A stretch of 64,000 nt of DNA from Phnomibacter ginsenosidimutans (GTDB lineage Bacteria > Bacteroidota > Bacteroidia > Chitinophagales > Chitinophagaceae), in assembly GCF_009740285.1 (NCBI RefSeq), contig NZ_CP046566.1, forward strand, positions 3,944,658 through 4,008,657, written 5' to 3'. This document shows positions 27,315 to 37,086 of the stretch, in pieces. The notes below the pieces were generated by a model, which searched no databases, was not told the origin of the DNA, and saw only the letters and a program-made list of their open reading frames with translations. The translations under genes were made by a program, and so were the position numbers. Numbering within the stretch: position 1 is the first letter of the stretch; every line of letters starts with the position of its first letter.

Positions 27315-28568
27315 TTAAAGCAGTTTGAGCTTGAGCAGCTCAATGCGGGTGTCGCTCATGTTCAGTATTTCAAACTGATAGTTGGCAATAATAATCCGGT
27401 CGCCCTGGTGTGGTAGTACATCGTGATGGCTAATCACAAATCCGCTGAGCGTTTCCGATTCGGTGCCTTCAAAATTGAGGTTGTATTTCTCGTTGAGATA
27501 ATCCAGTTCAATGCGGCCACTAAACATGAATTCACCTTCGGCCAGTTGCTTTTCTACAAACTCATCGGTGTCGTATTCATCATGTATTTCGCCAAAAATT
27601 TCTTCCAGCAAATCTTCCATGGTGACCACACCGGCGGTGCCGCCAAATTCATCTACCACCCAGGCCATGCTTTTGCGTTCCCGGGTCAGTTTATTGATGA
27701 GGTCCGACACACTCATACTCTCTGGCACAGCAGGAATGCTGATGAGGATGGCCGCCAAATCAGTCGGATTTTTAAACAGGTCGAGCTGGTGTACGTAGCC
27801 CAATATATTGTCGATATTGCCGTCGTATACCACCAGTTTACTCAGTTTGGTATCCACCATTTTTTGGGTAACGGTGGCCATATCGGTGCCTACATTTACG
27901 CCTACAATTTCTTTGCGGGGCACCAGGCAGTTGCGAATTTTTACGCCCGGCAAGCCCAACGCATTTTCAAATAATTCCTTATTCAAATCGGGCTGATCTT
28001 CTTCTGATGCTTCTTTGGTTTGCTGAAAATAATGTTCCAGATCAATGCGATTAAAAGGGCGTTTGGGATCTGCTACCTGTACATTGAAAATGTATTTCAA
28101 AATCCAGGTAGATACATTTACAAAGAAGATACTGATGGGATCGAAGAGCTTGAAGAAGAACTGAATAACGGGAGCAAAAAAGTGAATGAGGCTTTCATTT
28201 TTTGCCCGAAAAATGGCTTTGAAAATAAACTCTACAGCCAATACAAAAACGGCAGACAAAATCACATTCAACACTACGCTCAGTGTTTCTGATTCATCAA
28301 TGTTGTGCAGGCCGGCAAACTTCCAAACGGGTGCCATCAAATTGCTGACGATGAGCCCATACAGCACCAGAAAAATATTGAAGCCCACCAAACAAATGCC
28401 GATAAAACGGGACGGATTTTCCAGAAAACGGGAAATGATGAGACCGCTGCGTTTGCCCTGTTTTTTCTTGAGCTCAATGCTCAGTTTATTGGCACTTACA
28501 AACGCCACTTCCATGCCGGCAAAAAAACCGATGAGCAATAAAGCAACAATGAGAATAGCGATGTACAT
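27315..28568 (-). CDS. CNNM/CorC-family transporter with CBS pair
   Basis: 417 residues: DUF21 membrane domain with three to four helices (about 1-150), two CBS domains (about 205-325, including WVVDEFGGTAGVVTMEDLLEEIFGEI), and a C-terminal CorC/HlyC domain. Such proteins are linked to Mg2+/Co2+ export. Other Bacteroidota members (GldE) take part in gliding motility and are also of this fold; nothing here distinguishes the two roles. First gene in the run leading to tag. Confidence 0.88.
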   Translation of the reverse strand: MYIAILIVALLLIGFFAGMEVAFVSANKLSIELKKKQGKRSGLIISRFLENPSRFIGICLVGFNIFLVLYGLIVSNLMAPVWKFAGLHNIDESETLSVVLNVILSAVFVLAVEFIFKAIFRAKNESLIHFFAPVIQFFFKLFDPISIFFVNVSTWILKYIFNVQVADPKRPFNRIDLEHYFQQTKEASEEDQPDLNKELFENALGLPGVKIRNCLVPRKEIVGVNVGTDMATVTQKMVDTKLSKLVVYDGNIDNILGYVHQLDLFKNPTDLAAILISIPAVPESMSVSDLINKLTRERKSMAWVVDEFGGTAGVVTMEDLLEEIFGEIHDEYDTDEFVEKQLAEGEFMFSGRIELDYLNEKYNLNFEGTESETLSGFVISHHDVLPHQGDRIIIANYQFEILNMSDTRIELLKLKLL

Positions 28569-28630
28569 GAAAATTTACAGCGTTGATGTATTCCAAAAAT
28601 AAGCAAACAGGTACAGTATTCCTGCATGGG

Positions 28631-29617
28631 TTACCAAGGGGTAACCACCGGCTTGTTTTGCAGTACTTCTTCTATTCGCTGCATTACGGCTGGCGTAAGC
28701 TTGGGCAGTACCTCCAATGCCTGCAGGTTTTGCGTAAGCTGCGAAGCCTTGGTAGCGCCTAAAATAACGGTACTCACATGGGGGTTGGCGGCACACCACG
28801 CAATAGCCAGCGATGCCATGCTGCAGCCCAGCTCTTCGGCTATGGGTACCAGCTGCCGCACTTTGGCAATGCGGTCGTCATTCAGTTGCTTATTTACCAA
28901 CCACTCAAATCCTTCCATGGCCAGGCGGCTGCCTTCGGGTATGCCATTGTTGTACTTGCCGGTAAGCACCCCTGCCGCCAGCGGGCTCCAGATAGTAGTG
29001 CCGAGGCCTATGTTGTTGAAAATATTGAGGTAGTCTTTTTCGAGTTTGGTACGGTTGAACATGTTGTACTCAGGTTGCTCCATGGTAGGACCAATCAGCC
29101 GATACTGATTGGCTACCATGTGAGCTGCTGTTATTTCCTGAGCACTCCACTCGCTGGTGCCCCAATACAAAATTTTACCCTGTTGTATCAGGTGGTTCAT
29201 CGTCCACACTATTTCTTCCATGGGCACGTTTTGGTCGGGCCGGTGGCAGAAATACAAATCGAGATAATCGGTTTGCAGGCGTTGCAAGGCTTCGTGGCAG
29301 GCTTCTACAATGTGCTTGCGGCTCAGCCCTGTTTGGTTGGGCTTGTTGTTGGGCCGGCTGCCAAAAAACACTTTGCTACTGAGTATATAGCTGGTGCGGT
29401 CCCAACCTTTTTGCTGCAGCACACGGCCCATCATTTTTTCACTTTCACCAAAAGCATATCCTTCGGCATTGTCGAAAAAATTAATGCCGTTGTCGTAGGC
29501 TATACCCATGAGTTCATCGGCACTGCCATCTTCCAGCTGCTTGTGAAAAGTAACCCAACTGCCAAAGCTGAGTACAGACACCTGTAAACCCGATTTGCCT
29601 AACCGACGATATTCCAT
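28631..29617 (-). CDS. Aldo/keto reductase (potassium-channel beta-subunit-like)
   Basis: 328 residues. The catalytic tetrad is Asp and Tyr in FFDNAEGYAFGESE, Lys in ILSSKVFFG, and His in DLYFCHRPD. GTSEWSAQEI and WSPLAAGVLTGKYN are typical of the YghZ/Kv-beta subgroup. Predicted NADPH-dependent reduction of aldehydes; substrate unknown. The gene stands alone before a repeat-rich gap. Confidence 0.92.
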   Translation of the reverse strand: MEYRRLGKSGLQVSVLSFGSWVTFHKQLEDGSADELMGIAYDNGINFFDNAEGYAFGESEKMMGRVLQQKGWDRTSYILSSKVFFGSRPNNKPNQTGLSRKHIVEACHEALQRLQTDYLDLYFCHRPDQNVPMEEIVWTMNHLIQQGKILYWGTSEWSAQEITAAHMVANQYRLIGPTMEQPEYNMFNRTKLEKDYLNIFNNIGLGTTIWSPLAAGVLTGKYNNGIPEGSRLAMEGFEWLVNKQLNDDRIAKVRQLVPIAEELGCSMASLAIAWCAANPHVSTVILGATKASQLTQNLQALEVLPKLTPAVMQRIEEVLQNKPVVTPW

Positions 29618-29639
29618 GAATCAGTGTTTAGTTCAGTAG

Positions 29640-29770
29640 TTCTAATGTTCCAGTGTTCCAATGTTCCAATGTTCCAATGTTTACGAGTTCACTAGTTCGT
29701 TAGCTTACAAGTTTCAATAAACTGTGCATCCTCATTGGCACATTTTCACATTAGCCAATTAGCTAATTGG
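29640..29770. repeat. Word-like intergenic repeats and a palindrome
   Basis: Starts with four imperfect copies of an 8-9 base word (GTTCCAAT) at about 29646-29681, passes through CATTGGCACATTTTCACATT, and ends in the perfect palindrome CCAATTAGCTAATTGG (29755-29770), which abuts the stop of the next gene. No ORF is seen. Confidence 0.6.
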
Positions 29771-29772
29771 TT

Positions 29773-30747
29773 TTACCAACCCAAAATGTATGCAAACATC
29801 AGCGGTGCTACAATTGTCGCATCACTTTCTACAATGTACTTAGGTGTATGAATATCGAGCTTGCCCCAGGTAATTTTTTCATTGGGTACTGCACCACTGT
29901 AAGAACCGTAAGAAGTTGTGCTATCGCTGATTTGGCAGAAGTAACTCCAGAAAGGCACATCATGCCATTCCAAATCCTGATACATCATGGGCACCACGCA
30001 AATCGGAAAATCACCGGCAATACCACCACCAATCTGGAAGAAGCCAACACCCTTGCCGCTGCTGTTTTGGCGATACCATTCTGTGAGCCACACCATGTAT
30101 TCAATACCACTTTTCACCGTGCTGGCCTGCAGTTCTCCTTTTACCACATAGCTGGCAAAAATGTTACCCGTTGTGCTGTCTTCCCAACCAGGTACTACAA
30201 TGGGAATATTTTTTTGCGCAGCGGCCACAATCCAGCTGTCTTTGGGGTCAATTTCATAGTACTGCTCCAGCTCTCCGCTCAATACAGTTTTGTACAAAAA
30301 CTCATGTGGAAAATAGCGTTCGCCATTGGCTTCTGCATCTTTCCACTGCTTCACCAAATGCTTTTGCAAACGGCGGAAGGCTTCCTCTTCCGGAATGCAG
30401 GTATCAGTGACACGGTTGTAATGATTTTCGAGCAAATCCCACTCGTCCTGAGGAGTGAGGTCGCGGTAGTTGGGCACACGCTTGTAGTGGCTGTGGGCTA
30501 CCAGGTTCATCACGTCTTCTTCGAGGTTGGCACCAGTACAGCTAATGATGGCAATCTTATCCTGACGAATCATTTCGGCCAGGCTGATACCCAATTCTGC
30601 AGTACTCATGGCACCGGCCAGGGTAACCATCATTTTGCCGCCTTCGGCCAAATGTGTTTCGTAGCCTTTGGCAGCATCAATCAGGGCTGCAGCATTGAAG
30701 TGACGGTAATGGTGGAGGATGAATTGTGAAACGGGTCCTTTGTTCAT
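29773..30747 (-). CDS. Deoxyhypusine synthase-like protein
   Basis: 324 residues of the deoxyhypusine synthase family. NAD-site elements are MMVTLAGAMSTAELG, ISCTGANLEED and IGGGIAGDFPI, and the lysine that forms the enzyme intermediate is conserved in ITWGKLD. Bacteria lack eIF5A, the eukaryotic substrate, so a polyamine role such as homospermidine formation is the usual inference. No other polyamine gene is in the window. Upstream is a 244-bp low-complexity gap. Confidence 0.9.
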   Translation of the reverse strand: MNKGPVSQFILHHYRHFNAAALIDAAKGYETHLAEGGKMMVTLAGAMSTAELGISLAEMIRQDKIAIISCTGANLEEDVMNLVAHSHYKRVPNYRDLTPQDEWDLLENHYNRVTDTCIPEEEAFRRLQKHLVKQWKDAEANGERYFPHEFLYKTVLSGELEQYYEIDPKDSWIVAAAQKNIPIVVPGWEDSTTGNIFASYVVKGELQASTVKSGIEYMVWLTEWYRQNSSGKGVGFFQIGGGIAGDFPICVVPMMYQDLEWHDVPFWSYFCQISDSTTSYGSYSGAVPNEKITWGKLDIHTPKYIVESDATIVAPLMFAYILGW

Positions 30748-30892
30748 TGTTTGAATTTAAAAGTAACCGCCTTCAGATCCCGAGCACTTGCGTCGGGAGA
30801 CTTTGCGAAATAATGAGGCGCAAAAATAGTGCAATAAGGGAGGATTTTGCCTTTGGTGTTTTCGCACAAAGTCACGGAGTGTTATTGCCTTT

Positions 30893-30970
30893 TGCATTCA
30901 GCATTCAGCATTTTGCTTTCAGCCTTCGGCATTTCACTGTCAGCATTCTCCTTCAGCCTTTAGCTTTCCG
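30893..30970. repeat. CAGCATT/TTCAGCC word repeats
   Basis: Upstream of the acyl-carrier-protein phosphodiesterase gene the DNA repeats TTCAGCATT, TTTCAGCC and close variants about seven times. It has no coding potential. It belongs with the other word-like intergenic repeats in this window. Confidence 0.55.
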
Positions 30971-30991
30971 CTCCTGCTGTATCTTGCTGCT

Positions 30992-31609
30992 ATGAATTAT
31001 CTGGCGCATGCATATTGTTCGTTTCGGGAGCCGGGCTGGCTGGTGGGCAATATGATCAGCGATTTTGTAAAAGGCAAAAAACAATACGACTACCCGCCGG
31101 CTATTTATACCGGCATTCGGTTACACCGCCTCATCGATACATTTACCGATAGCCATGCCGCTGTGCAAGAAGCCAAAACGGTTTTCCGGCCGCATTATCG
31201 TTTGTATGCCGGTGCATTTGTAGATGTGAGTTTTGATTATTTCGTAGCCAACGATCCCCGTTGTTTTGCCGACGCAGCAGCACTCGAATCCTTTGCACAG
31301 TTTACCTACCAAACCCTGCAAGACCACCATGATTTTTTACCCGAAAAATTTCAGGGCATGCTGCACTATATGCGGTTACAAAACTGGTTGTACCACTACT
31401 GCAGCATGTGGGGTATGGAAAAAAGTTTTGGCGGCGTAGTGCGGCGCAGCCAGCATCTCACCGATAGTGCAACAGGTTTTGCATTGTTTCAGCAACACTT
31501 GCCCTTGTTACAAGCATGTTACAATGCTTTCAGCGCCGATTTGTGGCCCATGCTGGAAGAATGGCGCGTGGCACAAATACAAGGCAGTGATAATACGGCG
31601 TTACAGTAA
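30992..31609 (+). CDS. acpH: Acyl carrier protein phosphodiesterase
   Basis: 205 residues. AcpH signatures are MNYLAHAYCSF, VGNMISDFVKGK, GIRLHRLIDTFTDSH and a DVSFDYFVA segment, giving the His/Asp metal site of this HD-like hydrolase. It removes phosphopantetheine from holo-ACP. Its 3' end overlaps the convergent GNAT gene by 9 bp. Confidence 0.88.
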   Translation: MNYLAHAYCSFREPGWLVGNMISDFVKGKKQYDYPPAIYTGIRLHRLIDTFTDSHAAVQEAKTVFRPHYRLYAGAFVDVSFDYFVANDPRCFADAAALESFAQFTYQTLQDHHDFLPEKFQGMLHYMRLQNWLYHYCSMWGMEKSFGGVVRRSQHLTDSATGFALFQQHLPLLQACYNAFSADLWPMLEEWRVAQIQGSDNTALQ

Positions 31610-32080
31610 AATGCCCATGCGATAGTTGTGTACCAACTGCCCTGCAGCAGCACGGTTAGAGTAGTTGCGCAGCAATCCTTCTGTTTCAAAGCCGGCTTTT
31701 TCGTACAGCCGTTTGGCTTTGGGGTTGTCGTCATCTACATCCAGTTCTAGTCGGGTATAGCCAAGGCTTTTACAAAAATGAATGGTATCGTGCATGAGCT
31801 GCAAACCCAAGCCGTGGCCGGCATATTTTGGATGAATAGCTACTGCACCAATGTAAGCGATATGTGCCATGCGGTGCGTGTAGCCGCTGATTTTAACCAT
31901 GCCCACTGCATGCCCGTTGATGTCGAAAATATACTTCACGCCTTCATTTAGCTGTGCAGCAAAAATGGGTTCAAACGCATCCTTGCTCATGGGCTCGTAC
32001 AAGAGGTATGGGTTGTTTTCCGGTAAAAAATAGAGGTCGTATACAAAACTGAAATCGGCTACGGTTGCAGGTCGGAGCAT
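31601..32080 (-). CDS. GNAT family N-acetyltransferase
   Basis: 159 residues with the GNAT acetyl-CoA site HPKYAGHGLGLQLMHDTIHFC (R/Q-x-x-G-x-G/A pattern, here with AGHGLG) and the late LELDVDDDNPKAKRLYEKAGF strand. The substrate is not predictable. It is the last gene of the coaX-OMP-lptC run, 39 bp after lptC. Confidence 0.88.
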   Translation of the reverse strand: MLRPATVADFSFVYDLYFLPENNPYLLYEPMSKDAFEPIFAAQLNEGVKYIFDINGHAVGMVKISGYTHRMAHIAYIGAVAIHPKYAGHGLGLQLMHDTIHFCKSLGYTRLELDVDDDNPKAKRLYEKAGFETEGLLRNYSNRAAAGQLVHNYRMGILL

Positions 32081-32119
32081 GTTGTTTGTTTATCGCTTCA
32101 AAAAGCGGCAAAGCTACGT

Positions 32120-32746
32120 TTATTGAGGCGCTATCACCGTTGGCTTTGTGTTAAGGGCAGCCGGTTTTGCGCTGTTGGTGGTAGGCATTGTGCTATCGGC
32201 ACCTTCGGCAGGCAATTGCACAGGGCCTGCTACATTGTCGATGGTGTAGCGGCTAAAATCGCTTTTGGCCCTGAAACCTGTACCACGCAGGTTGCGGGTA
32301 AGGCTGCGGATGTATACCGAATCTTCTGTAAAAAACATTTCATCTGCTTGGTGCCACCACAGCGTTTGGCAAAGCAACGTATCGCCCACCATGTTGTACA
32401 CCACCACGCTGTCTTTTAAAAAAACCTTGTTGAGCCCTTCGTAATAGCGGGCAAATTTGGCCGTTACAACGTTTTGCAACTGGCGGTTGTTGTCGTAAAA
32501 GTCTACATGAATGGTTTGCGGAAAATCGACGTAGGGCGTGTCGCCTTTTACCCGCTGCATACGGGGGGCAGTCAAATAAGCAGCGAGGTTGCCACTTCTG
32601 CTAAACAGCCCTTTGATGTTTTTGCCTTCTTCTATTTCCTGCACTTTTCGGGTAAGTGCCGTTACTTCCTGCACATTGTTTTCGCAGGCCATTGTGGTTA
32701 CAATAGCGCTGAATAAAATGAGCCAATATGCTTTAGCAGTTGCCAT
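32120..32746 (-). CDS. lptC: LPS export protein LptC
   Basis: 208 residues. A lipoprotein-type signal ends at TMAC and is followed by the LptC/OstA-like beta-jellyroll (about 60-175: YVDFPQTIHVDFYD, VVTAKFARYY). The last ~30 residues are Pro/Thr-rich and disordered. LptC bridges the LptBFG transporter to LptA in lipopolysaccharide transport. It follows the outer-membrane protein gene by 15 bp. Confidence 0.85.
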   Translation of the reverse strand: MATAKAYWLILFSAIVTTMACENNVQEVTALTRKVQEIEEGKNIKGLFSRSGNLAAYLTAPRMQRVKGDTPYVDFPQTIHVDFYDNNRQLQNVVTAKFARYYEGLNKVFLKDSVVVYNMVGDTLLCQTLWWHQADEMFFTEDSVYIRSLTRNLRGTGFRAKSDFSRYTIDNVAGPVQLPAEGADSTMPTTNSAKPAALNTKPTVIAPQ

Positions 32747-32761
32747 GCTGCAAAGTAACCA

Positions 32762-34065
32762 TTAATCAAACTTCCGCTTCTGGAACCAAAGGTCGCCGAG
32801 GCTGATGCCCACATTGAGGCGGAAGAAAGTTTCGCGGATAGGCGATTCGCCGTTGCCACGGCGGCCATACTCAAAAGAAGTATTGATAGCAGTGTACTGG
32901 TTGGAGTAAATATTGTACCGGCGAATGGGCAGGCCCATACCAATGGTAACGCCCCAAACAGGCAACTGATTGCCATTCACGGTGATCATGTCTTTGCCGG
33001 TATAAAAACCAGCCCGGTATACCACCCGCTTAAAATAGCTTTTGTTGTCCGTCATGCTGGGAATGAAGTGGCCGCCAAAACGCAACATGTTGGTATTGGC
33101 CAGCTGGTCGGCTTTGCCATAAAAGCGGTACGTGCTCCAATCCACTGCTTCGTATTCGCCACCCAGCATCCAGTTGCCTTCTTTTTCAAAAGTTAAACCC
33201 ACTGCGTAGCCTGCTGGCAGTTCAATGTTGCCTGCTACATTGTCTTTGCGTTCTACCACATCTACCGAATCGGTACCACTATTGGCATTGTACACAAAGG
33301 TTTGGCGGAGTATCGACTGGCTGCCGTTGACGCTGCTACCTAAAAACCCATTGGCACCCACACGGGCATACACATCTTTGCCCAGCTTTACCCGGTATTG
33401 AAAGCCTGCATCAGCACCAAACTTGCTGTACGAAGTTTTGGTTTGTTGCATGGCATTGAAATAAAACACAGAATCGTTTTGCAGCAGGCGTTCGGTTGTC
33501 AGGTCTTGCTGGCCAAACAAAAAGCCCACGTTGATGCCGGCGGAAAAACCGCCAACCCGGTAGCCGGTACCCAAAAATGCCCGGTATCCACCGCCTTGTC
33601 CTTTGTAGTTGGTACGGCTGCTGTCGATGCCGGTAAGGCGGCTATCAGCCAAAATATTATACGCCACTCTTGTGTATGGGCGGAGGCCAAAAGCCATGCC
33701 CCACTTGGTAAGTCCTTTTTTATCTTTTGCCAAAGGCAAACCAATGGCTACATAATTGAATAGCAAATAACCCGATTGTGATTTCAGCGTTTTTGACGGA
33801 TTGAGCAAGGAGCGGGATTCCATTTCAACACCCACATCAAAGGTGACAGTTTGCAACTGGCTGTAAGAAGCGGGATTGACAAAGTTGACTGCCTGATAAT
33901 CGGCATACGCCGCAGCCAGACCGCCAATGGCCCTGCTGGCCACGTTGCGTGAATTGTACAATTCGCCCAGGCCGTAGCGGGAGTAGGGCGAATTAATTTG
34001 CGCCTTTGCCTGATAAAAAAAGAGACAGCTACGATAGCAGCCATTACTCGGATTGGCTTAAACAT
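32762..34065 (-). CDS. Outer-membrane barrel protein (FadL/OmpP1-like), frameshift in the signal peptide
   Basis: Starts at the ATG at 34065 (MFKPIRVMAA), overlapping the coaX stop region. After GTC TCT the run of seven T (34015-34021) should be eight; that restores FFYQAKAQINSPYSRYGLGEL, a signal-cleavage site and the normal mature N-terminus, and joins the long frame from 33961 on. Corrected length is about 434 residues. A beta-barrel of unknown substrate, typical of the coaX-lptC neighbourhood in this phylum. Confidence 0.75.
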
Positions 34066-34795
34066 TGAGGTCACAAATTGCATACAGTCCTTTAAACAAT
34101 AGATCGGGGTCGGCAAATATCAAGTTTTTGAGGTGGGGTGCCAAATGCACTAAATCACCCCCGGTTAAAAGCACGTTAAATGCCCCGTATTTTTTCTGAT
34201 ACGCTTCAATAAATCCATCAATTTCCATAGCCAGGCCCATTACCACGCCGCTTTGGATATTGGTTTTGGTATCGTAGCCCACCAGCGGCACGTTCCACTC
34301 GGGGTCTACTATGGGCAGTTTGGCGGTAAAAGAATTGAGTGCCTTCATCCGCATCATCATGCCAGGGCTGATACCGCCGCCCAAGAATTCATTCCGCACA
34401 TTCACAAAGTTGTAGGTAACGGCAGAGCCGAGGCCCACAATCAGGTTGTTTTGATGCGGATAGAGCAATACTGCTGCCGCACACAATGCCAAGCGATCGG
34501 CACCGATGGTTTCGGGCTTGCCCACTGGCGTCGTAAATGGCAAATGGCTATTCGCATTCAGCACATGCAAGGCGGTGTGCTCTTGCAGCAGCTTTTCGAT
34601 AGCCGCATCATGATTGATAACAGATGATAAAATACTGCAGGCGGGCTGCCACTCTTGAATCAACTGCTTCATGTCGGCCAGCAGGTCGTTGCCAAAATAG
34701 CGTACTTCCAGTAGCTGGTCATTTTCAAACAACGCGGCTTTTTGCCGGGTGTTGCCAAAATCGATGCAGAGTGTTTTACGCAGCCGAACGGGCAT
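34058..34795 (-). CDS. coaX: Type III pantothenate kinase
   Basis: 245 residues of the ASKHA fold: an N-terminal phosphate loop DFGNTRQKAAL, the pantothenate-binding GADRLALCAAA, and GLGSAVTYNFV. It phosphorylates pantothenate in the first step of CoA synthesis and is not feedback-inhibited by CoA in characterised cases. The next gene begins inside its stop region, which suggests translational coupling. Confidence 0.94.
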   Translation of the reverse strand: MPVRLRKTLCIDFGNTRQKAALFENDQLLEVRYFGNDLLADMKQLIQEWQPACSILSSVINHDAAIEKLLQEHTALHVLNANSHLPFTTPVGKPETIGADRLALCAAAVLLYPHQNNLIVGLGSAVTYNFVNVRNEFLGGGISPGMMMRMKALNSFTAKLPIVDPEWNVPLVGYDTKTNIQSGVVMGLAMEIDGFIEAYQKKYGAFNVLLTGGDLVHLAPHLKNLIFADPDLLFKGLYAICDLNV

Positions 34796-35155
34796 AATGG
34801 TTGTTGATTGGGTGTCAAACCTATTGGAAAACTACAGAACGACAAATTGTATAAAAAAATCAGCCCCAGTAGAAACTGGGGCCTCAACCAAAACTAACTG
34901 CTTATGAGAAAAAATGTAATGTTCTTGTTTGTACTATTAAGACGTCGGGTGTTGTAGAAAGTTACTTGCTGTCGCTGTTAAAAATTTCCAAACCTCTTTT
35001 CTATCGTTCTACTAATCTACTACTTCCGATTGACAATACAAAGTACATACTTCCACGGCATACATTTCATGACAAATGTTCTGATTAACCGTGATTTAAC
35101 ACAGGTCTGCCAATGTTTTGACAAGGCTTAACAGGTAGCTGATATTACCATGACA
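34796..35155. other. 360-bp gap: terminator-like hairpin and a short SusC-like leader remnant
   Basis: GCCCCAGT/ACTGGGGC (34863-34882) forms a perfect stem, followed on the minus strand by seven T, and may end transcription from the DUF937 gene. Just beyond, on the plus strand, an ATG at about 34904 opens MRKNVMFLFVLL and then stops after 17 codons; this resembles the start of a SusC-type signal peptide and could be a decayed gene end. The rest is AT-rich with no ORF. Confidence 0.4.
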
Positions 35156-35734
35156 TTACTTGCCAAAGAAGCCCTGAATCATGTCCATTAAACCTGCACT
35201 GTTGCCGGGTTGCTGCTCATTGTTGCCCTTCACCTGATTGATGATATTGTTCAAATCGAAGCCTCCACTATTGCCATTGTCTGTAAACTGACTGATGATG
35301 TTGCCAATGTCTGAACCGGCCCCCGGCTGGCCGCCACCAGTAAGGCTTCCAATCAGGCTGCTGATGTTGAAGCCACTGTCTTCCGGTGCCTGGCTATTGG
35401 TTCTTTTCACCAGTGTTTGCATAATCATGGGCAGGAGGGATGCGGCAATTCCTTTTGCGGTACCGCTGTCGATGCCCAGCTTGCTGGTAATGCTGTCTAC
35501 AAAAGAGCCTTGTGCCTGCTGTGCCAGCGGGTTGTTCATCACCTGGTCTTCTTGTTGAAAAAGGCTCATCACATCCTGCACATTGCCATTGGCAATGGCT
35601 TGCTGAAAAGTACCGGCCACTGCATAGCTGGCCTCACTCATCACGGCATTGTTGTGTTCGTTGGGTACGGCGGGATTATTGACGACTTCATTTTCGCCAT
35701 ACTCCTTCACCATTTGCAATAATTGATCTAGCAT
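35156..35734 (-). CDS. DUF937 domain protein
   Basis: 192 residues starting MLDQLLQMVKEYGE. A helical DUF937/YidB-like core (about 45-120, GIAASLLPMIMQTLVKR) is followed by a Gly/Asn/Gln-rich C-terminus. No signal peptide. The function of this family is unknown. The ATG at 35734 is chosen over an upstream in-frame start that would add an unrelated 20-residue leader. Confidence 0.8.
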   Translation of the reverse strand: MLDQLLQMVKEYGENEVVNNPAVPNEHNNAVMSEASYAVAGTFQQAIANGNVQDVMSLFQQEDQVMNNPLAQQAQGSFVDSITSKLGIDSGTAKGIAASLLPMIMQTLVKRTNSQAPEDSGFNISSLIGSLTGGGQPGAGSDIGNIISQFTDNGNSGGFDLNNIINQVKGNNEQQPGNSAGLMDMIQGFFGK

Positions 35735-35792
35735 AATCGGATAAAGTTTGCCAGTAAGATACCAACCTGCACCGAGGAAGAAAAGCCTGCAC

Positions 35793-35825
35793 AAAAAAAG
35801 GCTGCACCTCTTTTGTAGTGCAGCC
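35793..35825 (-). terminator. Terminator of prfA
   Basis: GGCTGCAC (35800-35807) and GTGCAGCC (35818-35825) form the stem; seven T follow on the minus strand. It lies just past the prfA stop. Confidence 0.88.
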
Positions 35826-35855
35826 TCTTGATTGACTTATTTTTTGTGAAACGCA

Positions 35856-36920
35856 TTATTGCATGTTGGCCATTTTCTCTGTGTTTTCAGCCAATTGCAA
35901 TGCTTCAATGAACTCTTCGATTTCTCCATTCATCACAGCATCGAGGTTATACACGGTAAGCCCAATGCGGTGGTCTGTTACACGTCCTTGCGGATAGTTG
36001 TAAGTACGAATTTTGGCACTTCTGTCGCCAGTGCTCACCAAGGTTTTGCGTTGGCGGGCTATTTCCTCTTCGTGCTTGCGAACCTGTTCTTCGTACAATC
36101 GGGTACGCATCATGTTCATGGCTTTTTCGCGGTTGCCCAGCTGGCTGCGTTCTGTTTGGCATATCACCACGGTGCCCGTAGGTATGTGCGTTAGCATCAC
36201 CTTGGTTTCTACCTTGTTTACGTTTTGGCCACCGGCACCACCACTCCGTGAGGTTTCCATTTTTACGTCCGACTCCCGCAGTTCAAAATCTACTTCTTCT
36301 GCTTCTGGCATTACTGCCACAGTAGCAGCGGATGTATGCACCCGGCCCTGCGTTTCGGTAGCTGGCACCCGTTGTACACGGTGTACACCACTTTCAAACT
36401 TGAGTGTGCCGTATACGTCTTCGCCTTCTACTTCTACCACTACTTCTTTGTAGCCGCCTACTGTGCCTTCGCTTTCGCTTACTACGGCAGTTTTCCAGCC
36501 TTTTTTGTTGCAATAGCGCAGGTACATTTCCAGCAGGTTACCGGCAAACAAACTGGCTTCATCGCCACCTGTACCTGCCCGTATTTCCAGAATGGCGTTC
36601 TTGTCATCCTGCGGATCTTTTGGTATCAACAGTTTGCGCAGTATGGCTTCCAGTGTTTCAGATTTTTCTGTTAGACCTGGCAATTCTTCTTTGGCCAGCT
36701 CCCGCATTTCTGCGTCATCGCCGTTTAGCAGCTCTTTGCTAAACTCCAAATCAGCCAATACTTTTTTGTATTCCTCAAAAGGTTGTACAATTTTTTCGAG
36801 CTGGCGGTATTCTTTGCTCAGCTTGCCAAACTCCTTTTGGTTGCTCACCACTTCGGGGTTGGTAAGGGCTACACCTACCTGTTCAAATCTTGCTTTGATG
36901 GCTTCCAGTTTGTCAATCAT
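35856..36920 (-). CDS. prfA: Peptide chain release factor 1
   Basis: 354 residues. The stop-codon-reading PAT motif is in [15 protein letters not shown] and the catalytic GGQ is in [13 protein letters not shown], the pattern of RF1 (UAA/UAG) rather than RF2. A coiled N-terminal domain covers about 1-100. The ATG at 36920 ([14 protein letters not shown]) fits family starts. It is not next to prmC or hemA here. Confidence 0.96.
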   Translation of the reverse strand: MIDKLEAIKARFEQVGVALTNPEVVSNQKEFGKLSKEYRQLEKIVQPFEEYKKVLADLEFSKELLNGDDAEMRELAKEELPGLTEKSETLEAILRKLLIPKDPQDDKNAILEIRAGTGGDEASLFAGNLLEMYLRYCNKKGWKTAVVSESEGTVGGYKEVVVEVEGEDVYGTLKFESGVHRVQRVPATETQGRVHTSAATVAVMPEAEEVDFELRESDVKMETSRSGGAGGQNVNKVETKVMLTHIPTGTVVICQTERSQLGNREKAMNMMRTRLYEEQVRKHEEEIARQRKTLVSTGDRSAKIRTYNYPQGRVTDHRIGLTVYNLDAVMNGEIEEFIEALQLAENTEKMANMQ

Positions 36921-37086
36921 AACGACGGATAATCCTTTTGGGGGCGGCGAAGGTAACAAACCCTGTTTAGTTGCACCCCATCCTTTCTGTTGTAAAAATC
37001 CTGTTTGAAATCCAGCATGCACTTTTTGTTTTCATTAGTAAACTAATTTTTTAATACACGTTCCATACTAGCAAAACCTATTGATT

